Origin: Oscillospiraceae bacterium
GTDB lineage: Bacteria > Bacillota > Clostridia > Oscillospirales > CAG-272
Assembly: GCA_015065395.1 (NCBI GenBank)
Contig: SVQJ01000122.1
Coordinates: 1 to 5,583 of the forward strand
Reading direction: 5' to 3'
Length of the DNA: 5,583 nt
Shown here: in pieces, positions 1 through 5,583 of the stretch
Layout of the letters: the number at the start of each line of letters is the position of its first letter
How positions within the stretch are numbered: position 1 is the first letter of the stretch
The notes under the pieces: model-generated
What the model was told of the DNA's origin: nothing
What the model saw: the letters and a program-made list of their open reading frames with translations, nothing else
The model's database searches: none
Program-made: the position numbers and the translations under genes

Positions 1-1
1 C

Positions 2-2293
2 ACAGAGAAAAGACAGACCTTCAAAAACCGTGTCAATCAGAGGGGCGCAAAGCGTGTATACTATATGTGTATGGAGTTCCTTGTAGGACGCTCTCTTAAA
101 AATAATATTCATAATCTCTCTCTTACAGGCGAGTACGAAGAGGCTCTCAGCGGGATGGGCACAAGCCTTGATGAGCTTTACGAATGTGAGCCCGATGCAG
201 GCCTTGGCAACGGCGGTCTCGGCAGACTTGCAGCTTGCTATATGGACTCTCTCTCATCCTTGGATTACCCCGCAACAGGCTTTTCCATTTGCTATGAGTA
301 CGGTCTTTTCAAGCAGAAGATTATCGACGGTGTTCAGGTAGAAATGCCTGATAACTGGCTCCCCGGCGGTGAGGTATGGCTGGTTCCCAGAACCGACAGA
401 ACCTTCCGCGTGCGCTTTGGCGGAAAAGTGCGCGAAAAGTGGGATAACGGCAGACTTGAGATAATCTATGATAACTGCGAGGAGATAGATGCAGTTCCCT
501 ACGATATGATGATGAGCGGAGCTGATAGCGAGGCTGTCAGCCTGCTTCGCCTGTGGAAGGCAAAGGATATTGATAATTTCAATATGAACCTTTTCTCTCA
601 GGGCGAGTATTCCAGAGCTCTTGAGAATTCTATCAATGCGGAGATAATATGTAAGGTGCTCTACCCCTCAGATAACCATTATGAGGGCAAGCTCCTTCGC
701 CTCACTCAGCAGTATTTCATGGTATCTGCCTCCTGCCAGAGCATCATCCGCGATCACATGGCAGTGTACGGCAGGATCGAGACCTTGCCCGATAAGGTAA
801 GCGTTCATATCAATGATACCCACCCCGCGCTTTGCGTTCCCGAATTCATGAGAATACTTCTTGATGAGTATTGCCTCGATTGGGATACCGCGTGGGATAT
901 GGTAACAAGAATGATCTCTTATACAAACCATACAGTCCTTCCCGAGGCTCTTGAGACCTGGAACGAGGATCTGTTCAGACTTCGTCTGCCCAGAATCCAT
1001 CAGATCGTAAACGAGATCAACGAGCGCTTCTGTAAGGAGGTGTGGGATAAGTATCCCGGAAACTGGAACCGCATCTCCGAGATGGCGATCCTCGCAGGCG
1101 GCGTTGTCAGAATGGCAAACCTTGCAATGGTAGCATCTCATCATATCAACGGCGTTTCCCAGATCCACTCCGATATCCTTAAGGATATCACCTTCAGAAA
1201 CTTCTACAGAATGTGGCCCGAGAGATTCGATAACGTAACGAACGGTATCGCTCACCGCCGCTGGCTGTGCTATTCAAACCCCGCGCTTTCCTCTCTCCTT
1301 TCCGATTGCATCGGAGACGGATATAAGAAAAAGCCCACCGAGCTTGCCAACTTCAGAAAGTTTGCAAAGGACGAGACCGTCCTTGCAAGACTCGGCGAGA
1401 TCAAAAAAGCGAATAAGGAAAGCTTTGCAAAGCATATCTATGAGAAAACAGGCGTTGCCCTCAACACAGAGACCGTGTTCGACGTGCAGATCAAGCGCTT
1501 GCACGAGTATAAGCGTCAGCTTCTCAATGCCCTCAATATCATAGATCTTTACCTCACCCTTAAAGATGATCCCAATGCCGATGTTCTCGGTCAGACCTTC
1601 ATCTTCGGTGCAAAGGCTGCCCCCGGATACAGAATGGCAAAGGAGATCATCCGCCTTATCTGGAATATCGGTGAGGATATCGCAAAGGATAAGAGAATTT
1701 CCGAAAAGCTCAGGGTTCTCTTCCTTGAGGATTATAACGTAACCACCGCAGAGAAGCTCGTGCCCGCAGCAGAGGTCTCCGAGCAGATCTCCCTTGCAGG
1801 TAAGGAGGCAAGCGGAACCGGCTGTATGAAGCTTATGATAAACGGTGCCCTCACGGTAGGTACCGCAGACGGCGCGAATATCGAAATGGCTGAGGAAGCA
1901 GGAGAGGGTAACCTCTTCATGTTCGGACTTTCTGCTCCCGAGGCTGAAAATCTCCGCTCCATGGGCTATCATCCCGCTGACTTCTATAATAAGAATGAGC
2001 GCCTCCAGAGAATCGTAAACAGCTTCTCTCAGGGCTTTAACGGTCAGTCCTTCTCCCATATCTCCGAGTACCTTCTCATCCACGATCCCTTCATGTGCAT
2101 GGCAGACTTTGAGTCCTACAGAAAGATGCATAAGGACGTAAACAATCTGTATGCTAACGATCCTATGGAATGGAACCGTAAGTCACTTATGAATATCGCA
2201 GGTGCAGGCAAGTTTGCAGCAGACCGCTCCGTTGGCGAATATGCAGACCGCATCTGGAATATTAAGAGAATGACCGGAGCAAAGAAAAAATAA
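2..2293 (+). CDS. glgP: Glycogen/maltodextrin phosphorylase (GT35), 5'-truncated by window edge
   Basis: This enzyme cleaves terminal alpha-1,4 glucosyl units from glycogen or maltodextrin with inorganic phosphate, giving glucose-1-phosphate; it is cytoplasmic and uses pyridoxal phosphate. The frame is open from position 2, and the residues before the first Met at 65 (ending KRVYY) match the family stretch before 'LSLEF.GR'. The ATG at 65 is therefore internal and the true start lies upstream, with perhaps 50-70 residues missing. Counting from that Met: DAGLGNGGLGR at 44-54, NDTHP, the active-site His289 in YTNHTVLPEALE, TNGIAHRRWL, Arg478 and Lys483 in KRLHEYKRQ, GAKAAPGYRMAKEI, and EASGTGCMK with PLP lysine Lys589. 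The last three correspond to rabbit muscle Arg569, Lys574 and Lys680, all with an offset of 91. No frameshift is seen. Small departures from the mammalian sequence are Cys for Asn in GTGNMK and Ala in GTADGAN. The next gene starts 21 nt downstream. Glycogen versus maltodextrin preference cannot be read from the sequence. Confidence 0.97.
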   Translation, partial: TEKRQTFKNRVNQRGAKRVYYMCMEFLVGRSLKNNIHNLSLTGEYEEALSGMGTSLDELYECEPDAGLGNGGLGRLAACYMDSLSSLDYPATGFSICYEYGLFKQKIIDGVQVEMPDNWLPGGEVWLVPRTDRTFRVRFGGKVREKWDNGRLEIIYDNCEEIDAVPYDMMMSGADSEAVSLLRLWKAKDIDNFNMNLFSQGEYSRALENSINAEIICKVLYPSDNHYEGKLLRLTQQYFMVSASCQSIIRDHMAVYGRIETLPDKVSVHINDTHPALCVPEFMRILLDEYCLDWDTAWDMVTRMISYTNHTVLPEALETWNEDLFRLRLPRIHQIVNEINERFCKEVWDKYPGNWNRISEMAILAGGVVRMANLAMVASHHINGVSQIHSDILKDITFRNFYRMWPERFDNVTNGIAHRRWLCYSNPALSSLLSDCIGDGYKKKPTELANFRKFAKDETVLARLGEIKKANKESFAKHIYEKTGVALNTETVFDVQIKRLHEYKRQLLNALNIIDLYLTLKDDPNADVLGQTFIFGAKAAPGYRMAKEIIRLIWNIGEDIAKDKRISEKLRVLFLEDYNVTTAEKLVPAAEVSEQISLAGKEASGTGCMKLMINGALTVGTADGANIEMAEEAGEGNLFMFGLSAPEAENLRSMGYHPADFYNKNERLQRIVNSFSQGFNGQSFSHISEYLLIHDPFMCMADFESYRKMHKDVNNLYANDPMEWNRKSLMNIAGAGKFAADRSVGEYADRIWNIKRMTGAKKK

Positions 2294-2304
2294 TCCCCAA
2301 AAAC

Positions 2305-2308
2305 GAGG
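2305..2308 (+). promoter_or_regulatory. Ribosome binding site of the GH13 gene
   Basis: GAGG lies 6 nt before the ATG at 2315, in the 21-nt gap after the glgP stop. It supports this start. There is no other in-frame Met until residue 144, which is already inside the catalytic domain. No promoter or terminator is visible in the gap, which fits co-transcription with glgP. Confidence 0.75.
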
Positions 2309-2314
2309 ATAAAG

Positions 2315-4183
2315 ATGCTTATAAAGCTTCACAATGAGCTTGCGGCAGGTGCCGAGATCAAGCTTGAAAAATTTGTAAATGGAGAAAACGCTTCGCTTCG
2401 CGGAGCGTTTTCCCAGTCCCAAGAGATTACCTTCGTTGCCCGGGCTCCCCGTGTTTTCGGAGTTCGGGACGTTGTTTTGCGCTTTCGCCGCGACGGGGAA
2501 GGGGATAGAGATTTCGCCTTCACCCCCGATGGATACGGAAGCTTTACCCTGAAGCTCCCTCTGGAAAATTTCGGTGAGGGGCTATATTGGTATTCAGTCC
2601 TTTTCCTTCGGGGAGAGGATACTCTTTTTTCAGATTCAATAGATAACGTTAATTTTAACCTAACAAAAAACGAGGGAGCAAGATTCCGCCTCCTCGTTCA
2701 TGATGATGAATATAAGACCCCCGATTGGTTCAAGGGGGGAGTTATGTACCAGATCTTCCCGGATAGATTTTTTTCCTCGGGAAAAGGGGAGAGACGGGAG
2801 GACGCAGAGTATGAGGAGGATTGGTATGCCCCCATCTCTCAGTACGGAACACATCCGGGCGCGGATGTGAAGAATAATCTTTTCTACGGCGGAGACCTGT
2901 ACGGCGTTTGCGAAAAGCTTTCATATCTTGAAAGCCTGGGCGTCACGGTGATCTATCTGAACCCCGTGTTTAAGGCGTATTCCAATCATAAATACGATAC
3001 GGGAGATTATAAGTCCGTAGATGAAGGCTTCGGGGGGGACAGAGCTTTGCAGACCCTTATCGAGGAAGCCGAAAAAAGGGGAATGCGCGTGATCCTTGAC
3101 GGTGTTTTCAACCATACGGGAGATGATAGCGTGTATTTTGACCGATACGGTAAATACAGCGAAGAGGGCGCATATAAAAATCCCCGCTCCAAATACAGAA
3201 AATGGTATCACTTCGGAGTTTGTGAGGAGGACTATCTCACTTGGTGGGGAGTTCGCATCCTTCCGAAGCTTAATCATAGAGAGGAATCCTGCCGCCGCTT
3301 CTTCACGGGAGCGGAGGGCATCGGCGCAATGTATGCCAAAAAGGGCATCGGCGGATGGCGCCTTGACGTGGCAGATGAGCTTTCCGATTCGTTCCTTGAT
3401 GAGTTCAGAACGGCGGTGAAAAATGCCGACCCCGATGCTATCATCATCGGTGAGGTGTGGGAAAATGCCGCCGATAAGATCGCTTATGAAAAAAGAAGAA
3501 GATATTTCAGAGGCAGGCAGCTTGACAGCGTTATGAACTATCCCTTCAGAGCCGCGATCATCGAGTTTGCCCTGAAGGGCGATGGGGAATTTCTTGCAAG
3601 GACCCTCACGGAAATTTATGCCTCATATCCTAAATTCGTAAGCGACAGCCTTATGAACATCATCGGAACTCACGATACGGACCGTATCCTTACAGTCCTC
3701 GGAGATAAAAAGTACCGTGAAATGTCAAATACCGCCCTTTCCACCCACGTAATGAGCGAAACGGAAAGAAAACAGGCGGTCTCCCTTCTGAAAATGTGCG
3801 CAACCGTCCAGTATACGGTGTACGGCGTTCCCAACCTGTATTACGGTGATGAAGCAGGGATCGAGGGAGGAAGAGATCCCTTCTGCCGCCGCACCTATCC
3901 TTGGGGACGTGAGAACGGAGATCTTTTAGAGCATTACAGAAGACTCGGCGAGCTGAGAAGAGACCCTGTATTCGCAAAAGGCGATTTCGCAGTTGTTGAA
4001 AGCGGAGAAGGTTATATTGTATATGAAAGAAATGAAGGGGAAAGAAAGATCTGCATCGCGGCTAATGCAAAAACAAAGCCCGTAAGGGTCTCTTTCTCGG
4101 GAAAAGATATGCTCAGCGGCCGCAGCTTTGACGGGATCGTCCCTCCTTACAGCGCTTGCGTTGTGGATTGCTCGGAGAAATAG
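2315..4183 (+). CDS. GH13 alpha-amylase-family enzyme, neopullulanase/cyclomaltodextrinase-like
   Basis: This is a retaining alpha-glucan hydrolase or transglycosidase of 622 residues. No signal peptide or membrane segment is seen, so it should act in the cytoplasm. Residues 1-135 form a beta-rich N-terminal domain, in the place where related enzymes carry a CBM34-like domain. The catalytic barrel begins at GGVMYQIFPDRFF (141-153). Conserved regions follow in order: YLNPVF with NHKYDTGDY (214-232), DGVFNH (262-267), LPKLN (316-320), GWRLDVADE with Arg349 and nucleophile Asp351, IIGEVW with acid/base Glu380, and GTHDTDR with His453 and transition-state Asp454. YYGDEAG (509-515) and DPFCRRTYPW (521-530) come next, then a small C-terminal beta domain from about 560. 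All catalytic residues are present. LPKLN resembles the MPKLN signature of the neopullulanase/maltogenic amylase/cyclomaltodextrinase group (GH13_20), so alpha-1,4 and possibly alpha-1,6 cleavage is plausible. It follows glgP closely and probably processes chains the phosphorylase cannot finish. Exact substrate and hydrolase versus transferase activity remain open. Confidence 0.93.
   Translation: MLIKLHNELAAGAEIKLEKFVNGENASLRGAFSQSQEITFVARAPRVFGVRDVVLRFRRDGEGDRDFAFTPDGYGSFTLKLPLENFGEGLYWYSVLFLRGEDTLFSDSIDNVNFNLTKNEGARFRLLVHDDEYKTPDWFKGGVMYQIFPDRFFSSGKGERREDAEYEEDWYAPISQYGTHPGADVKNNLFYGGDLYGVCEKLSYLESLGVTVIYLNPVFKAYSNHKYDTGDYKSVDEGFGGDRALQTLIEEAEKRGMRVILDGVFNHTGDDSVYFDRYGKYSEEGAYKNPRSKYRKWYHFGVCEEDYLTWWGVRILPKLNHREESCRRFFTGAEGIGAMYAKKGIGGWRLDVADELSDSFLDEFRTAVKNADPDAIIIGEVWENAADKIAYEKRRRYFRGRQLDSVMNYPFRAAIIEFALKGDGEFLARTLTEIYASYPKFVSDSLMNIIGTHDTDRILTVLGDKKYREMSNTALSTHVMSETERKQAVSLLKMCATVQYTVYGVPNLYYGDEAGIEGGRDPFCRRTYPWGRENGDLLEHYRRLGELRRDPVFAKGDFAVVESGEGYIVYERNEGERKICIAANAKTKPVRVSFSGKDMLSGRSFDGIVPPYSACVVDCSEK
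2384..2412 (+). repeat. Strong inverted repeat (13-bp stem, 3-nt loop) inside the GH13 gene
   Basis: The left arm 2384-2396 (GAAAACGCTTCGC) pairs with the right arm 2400-2412 (GCGGAGCGTTTTC) around the loop TTC. All pairs are Watson-Crick except one U-G (2393 with 2403). It covers codons 24-33 of the GH13 gene, about 70 nt after the start codon. The A-tract, GC-rich core and T-tract give it the look of a weak intrinsic terminator or attenuator, but the T-run is only four bases. Any function is inference. Confidence 0.7.
2598..2630 (+). other. Terminator-like C(UUCG)G hairpin with downstream T6, inside the GH13 gene
   Basis: Arms 2598-2606 and 2611-2619 form a 9-bp stem, with two U-G pairs, around a TTCG loop closed by C-G, a very stable RNA tetraloop type. 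Six Ts follow at 2625-2630 after a 5-nt gap. The element lies in the N-terminal domain coding region (VLFLRGEDTLF). The gap before the T-run and the wobble pairs make it a poor terminator, so it is recorded as structure only. Confidence 0.35.
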
Positions 4184-4193
4184 AATAATTCTC

Positions 4194-4222
4194 TTGAAAT
4201 TGAATAAAGTCTTTGCTATAAT
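4194..4222 (+). promoter_or_regulatory. Sigma-A (sigma-70 type) promoter for the HAD gene
   Basis: The -35 box TTGAAA (4194-4199) and the -10 box TATAAT (4217-4222) are separated by exactly 17 nt. A TG dinucleotide one base before the -10 box (4214-4215) makes it an extended -10. The predicted start of transcription is near 4229, giving a leader of about 22 nt before the TTG start at 4252. It begins 10 nt after the GH13 stop, so it most likely drives the HAD gene and then aspS. No operator-like repeat is evident around it. Confidence 0.82.
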
Positions 4223-4236
4223 TAAATTACAATGGC

Positions 4237-4242
4237 GGAGGA
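4237..4242 (+). promoter_or_regulatory. Ribosome binding site that sets the TTG start of the HAD gene
   Basis: GGAGGA is a near-perfect Shine-Dalgarno sequence 9 nt upstream of the TTG at 4252. Upstream in this frame there is no ATG or GTG before the stop at 4219-4221. The first in-frame ATG (4282, residue 11) lies after the essential HAD nucleophile Asp10. TTG is therefore the supported start. Confidence 0.85.
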
Positions 4243-4251
4243 TGTGGTTTT

Positions 4252-4905
4252 TTGAAAAAGATTGAAGCTGCAATATTTGATATGGACGGAGTTTTGGTGG
4301 ATTCCGAAAAGGCCTTCAAGCACGCCTGCTCCGAAGCACTCCATCAGTGGGGCGTGTACCCCGAATACAGTGAGTTCGTTCCCTATACGGGTATGGGAGA
4401 TATAATCTACATAGGCGCGGTGTCCGCGGCTCACGGAGTTCCCTATACCACCGAAATGACCGATGTTTCTTATAAGCTGTATAAGGAATATTCAAAAACC
4501 GAATTGAAGGTGTTTCCCTGGAGCCGTAAAATAATCGAAGAGATAGCCAAAAAAGGAGCAAAGGTTGCCGTGGCATCCTCTGCAGGCCTTTTCAAGGTTG
4601 AGACTAATCTGGAAGCAGTCGGTGTGGATAAAAGCATCCTGACTGCTTTCGTCACGGGTGATGACGTGGAGAAAAAGAAGCCGGAGCCGGATATTTTTCT
4701 CTGCGCGGCAAAGAAATGCGCGGTCCTTCCCGAAAACTGTATAGTTTTTGAGGATGCCATATCCGGAGTCCGTGCGGCAAAGGCCGCAGGCATGACCGCA
4801 GTTGCCGTCACCAGCTCCTTTTCCGAAAAGGAGCTGATAAGTGCAGGCGCAGACTACGTTTGCGACGATCTTATGGAAGCCTTTTATAAGTTTTTTGCTA
4901 ATTAA
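4252..4905 (+). CDS. HAD-superfamily hydrolase (beta-phosphoglucomutase-like / phosphatase family)
   Basis: A 217-residue cytoplasmic, Mg-dependent HAD enzyme, probably acting on a small phosphorylated metabolite such as a sugar phosphate. Motif I is FDMDGVLVDSE, with nucleophile Asp10 and acid/base Asp12. A helical cap occupies about residues 17-85. Motif II is VASS, with Ser109 the likely phosphate-binding residue. Motif III is Lys143 in KKPEPDIF, and motif IV is VFEDAISGVRAAKAAGM with Glu167 and Asp168 as metal ligands. The architecture and length fit subfamily IA (beta-phosphoglucomutase, phosphoglycolate and deoxyglucose-6-phosphate phosphatases). The cap motif reads YTGMGD, lacking the arginine of the GVSR loop of Lactococcus beta-PGM, and a Gly stands where that enzyme has Lys117. 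A phosphatase is thus likelier than a true mutase. The gene uses a TTG start with its own promoter and RBS, and aspS follows after 24 nt. Despite the glycogen genes upstream, it probably belongs to a separate transcript. The substrate is unknown. Confidence 0.93.
   Translation: MKKIEAAIFDMDGVLVDSEKAFKHACSEALHQWGVYPEYSEFVPYTGMGDIIYIGAVSAAHGVPYTTEMTDVSYKLYKEYSKTELKVFPWSRKIIEEIAKKGAKVAVASSAGLFKVETNLEAVGVDKSILTAFVTGDDVEKKKPEPDIFLCAAKKCAVLPENCIVFEDAISGVRAAKAAGMTAVAVTSSFSEKELISAGADYVCDDLMEAFYKFFAN
4812..4836 (+). repeat. Perfect 11-bp inverted repeat inside the HAD gene
   Basis: CAGCTCCTTTT (4812-4822) and AAAAGGAGCTG (4826-4836) are exact reverse complements around the 3-nt loop CCG. The element encodes part of the SSFSEKEL stretch at residues 188-195, about 67 nt before the stop codon. 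No T-run follows, so it is not an intrinsic terminator. Function, if any, is unknown. Confidence 0.75.
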
Positions 4906-4915
4906 TGGATCATAC

Positions 4916-4920
4916 AGAGG
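4916..4920 (+). promoter_or_regulatory. Ribosome binding site of aspS
   Basis: AGAGG lies 9 nt before the ATG at 4930, in the 24-nt gap after the HAD stop codon. It supports that start. No terminator is seen in the gap, which fits co-transcription of the HAD gene and aspS. Confidence 0.75.
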
Positions 4921-4929
4921 TATAAAATC

Positions 4930-5583
4930 ATGGAAATCTTTGAAAGAAATGATAAGCGCACACATTATTGCGCAACGCTCTCCGCTGCAAATATAGGAGA
5001 GAGAGTATGCGTTCTCGGCTGGTGCCAGCGTCAGAGAGACCTTGGCAGCCTTATCTTTATCGACCTTCGCGACAGAACGGGCATCGTTCAGCTCGCATTC
5101 GACGATAATACCGACCGCGAAATATTCAATAAGGCATTCACAACGAGAAGCGAGTTCGTCCTCTGCGCGAAGGGAACCGTCCGCGCGCGCGGCGAGGGCG
5201 CGGTGAACAAGAACCTTCCCACAGGCGAAGTCGAGATCGCCGTTGATGAGTATAAGGTGCTATCCCAGGCGCTCACCCCTCCTTTCCCCATAGTTGAAAA
5301 TTCCGAAACCAACAGCGAAACAAGACTTACATACCGTTATCTTGACCTTCGCCGTCCCGATATGCAGAGAAATATCTTTGCGAGAAGCGAGATCACCAAT
5401 ATCGCAAGAAACTATTTCCGCGATAACGGCTTTATCGATATAGAGACCCCCACACTTATCAAGCCCTCCCCTGAGGGAGCACGCGACTATATCGTTCCCA
5501 GCCGAGTTCATCCCGGATGCTTCTATGCTCTCCCCCAGTCTCCCCAGCTCTATAAGCAGCTTCTTATGTATTCCGGCTTTGAC
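4930..5583 (+). CDS. aspS: Aspartyl-tRNA synthetase, bacterial type, 3'-truncated by window edge
   Basis: This class II aminoacyl-tRNA synthetase charges tRNA-Asp with aspartate in the cytoplasm. The frame opens at ATG 4930 and has no stop up to the window end, giving 218 residues of an enzyme usually near 590. The N-terminal anticodon-binding OB fold covers about residues 1-110 and contains LGWCQRQRDLGSLIFIDLRDRTGIVQ (29-54). The linker carries YRYLDLRRPDMQRN (135-148). The catalytic domain then starts with class II motif 1 (FIDIETPTL, invariant Pro174), followed by PEGARDY (181-187) and the aspartate-recognition segment QSPQLYKQ (203-210). Motifs 2 and 3 and the bacterial insertion domain would lie beyond the edge. 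Leu38 in RDLGS matches discriminating enzymes such as E. coli AspRS, whereas the non-discriminating Pseudomonas enzyme has His. It is preceded by an AGAGG site and probably shares a transcript with the HAD gene. Confidence 0.97.
   Translation, partial: MEIFERNDKRTHYCATLSAANIGERVCVLGWCQRQRDLGSLIFIDLRDRTGIVQLAFDDNTDREIFNKAFTTRSEFVLCAKGTVRARGEGAVNKNLPTGEVEIAVDEYKVLSQALTPPFPIVENSETNSETRLTYRYLDLRRPDMQRNIFARSEITNIARNYFRDNGFIDIETPTLIKPSPEGARDYIVPSRVHPGCFYALPQSPQLYKQLLMYSGFD

Noticed and set aside
65..67. ATG at 65 as the true start of the phosphorylase
   Set aside because: The frame is open upstream to position 2 and those codons match the conserved residues preceding the GRSL motif; the gene starts outside the window.
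668..2131. Long minus-strand open frames opposite glgP (about 195 and 285 codons)
   Set aside because: They lie wholly opposite a well-conserved gene, resemble no protein family, and arise from its codon bias.
3316..3353. Direct repeat GGGCATCGGCG, spaced 27 nt apart (GIGAMYAKKGIGGW)
   Set aside because: The second copy is the conserved residues before the catalytic GWRLD; the match is short and in frame, and most likely coincidental codon use.
4184..4251. Terminator between the GH13 and HAD genes
   Set aside because: No GC-rich hairpin followed by a T-run is present; the gap is filled by promoter elements and the ribosome binding site.
4905..4925. Six-codon frame (MDHTEV) overlapping the HAD stop and leading toward aspS
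   Set aside because: It has no ribosome binding site of its own, is too short to evaluate, and its sequence contains the aspS Shine-Dalgarno, which explains it.
4895..4926. Possible aspS promoter (TTGCTA ... TATAAA)
   Set aside because: The spacer would be 20 nt and the -10 would lie directly against the start codon; it is better explained as an AT-rich ribosome-binding spacer.
5181..5192. Alternating CG palindrome CCGCGCGCGCGG in aspS
   Set aside because: It encodes ordinary OB-fold residues (VRAR) using common GC-ending codons; no supporting sign of a regulatory or Z-DNA role.

Overview
This window is an ordinary stretch of bacterial chromosome with four genes, all on the + strand: the 3' part of a glycogen phosphorylase gene, a complete intracellular alpha-amylase-family (GH13) gene, a complete small HAD-type hydrolase gene, and the 5' part of an aspartyl-tRNA synthetase gene that runs off the right edge. 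Tight spacing, clear GAGG/GGAGG ribosome binding sites, a TTG start, the mixed AGA/CGC arginine codon use and the protein sequences suggest a Gram-positive anaerobe of the Clostridia. An Oscillospiraceae/Ruminococcaceae-like gut bacterium is my best guess, inferred from general resemblance and not proven.

Layout: (1) Positions 2-2293 encode GlgP. The frame is open to the left edge, so the start lies outside the window. (2) After a 21-nt gap, 2315-4183 encodes a 622-residue GH13 enzyme with the LPKLN motif typical of the neopullulanase/cyclomaltodextrinase group. The two genes look co-transcribed and form an alpha-glucan (glycogen or maltodextrin) breakdown pair. The phosphorylase releases glucose-1-phosphate from chain ends, and the GH13 enzyme could cut or remodel the branched or short residual chains. 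(3) The 68-nt gap at 4184-4251 holds a near-consensus sigma-A promoter (TTGAAA, 17-nt spacer, extended -10 TGCTATAAT), so a new transcription unit begins here. (4) Positions 4252-4905 encode a HAD-superfamily phosphatase or phosphomutase-like protein with a TTG start. (5) After a 24-nt gap, aspS begins at 4930. The HAD gene and aspS are probably co-transcribed from the internal promoter.

I found no mobile element, CRISPR array, RNA gene or minus-strand gene. No Rho-independent terminator lies in any intergenic gap. The structure not explained by the genes is a set of strong hairpins inside coding sequence: 13 bp with a 3-nt loop near the 5' end of the GH13 gene, a C(UUCG)G hairpin followed by six Ts shortly after it, and a perfect 11-bp hairpin near the 3' end of the HAD gene. 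I do not see a convincing previously undescribed system. These hairpins and the promoter arrangement are the parts most worth checking.
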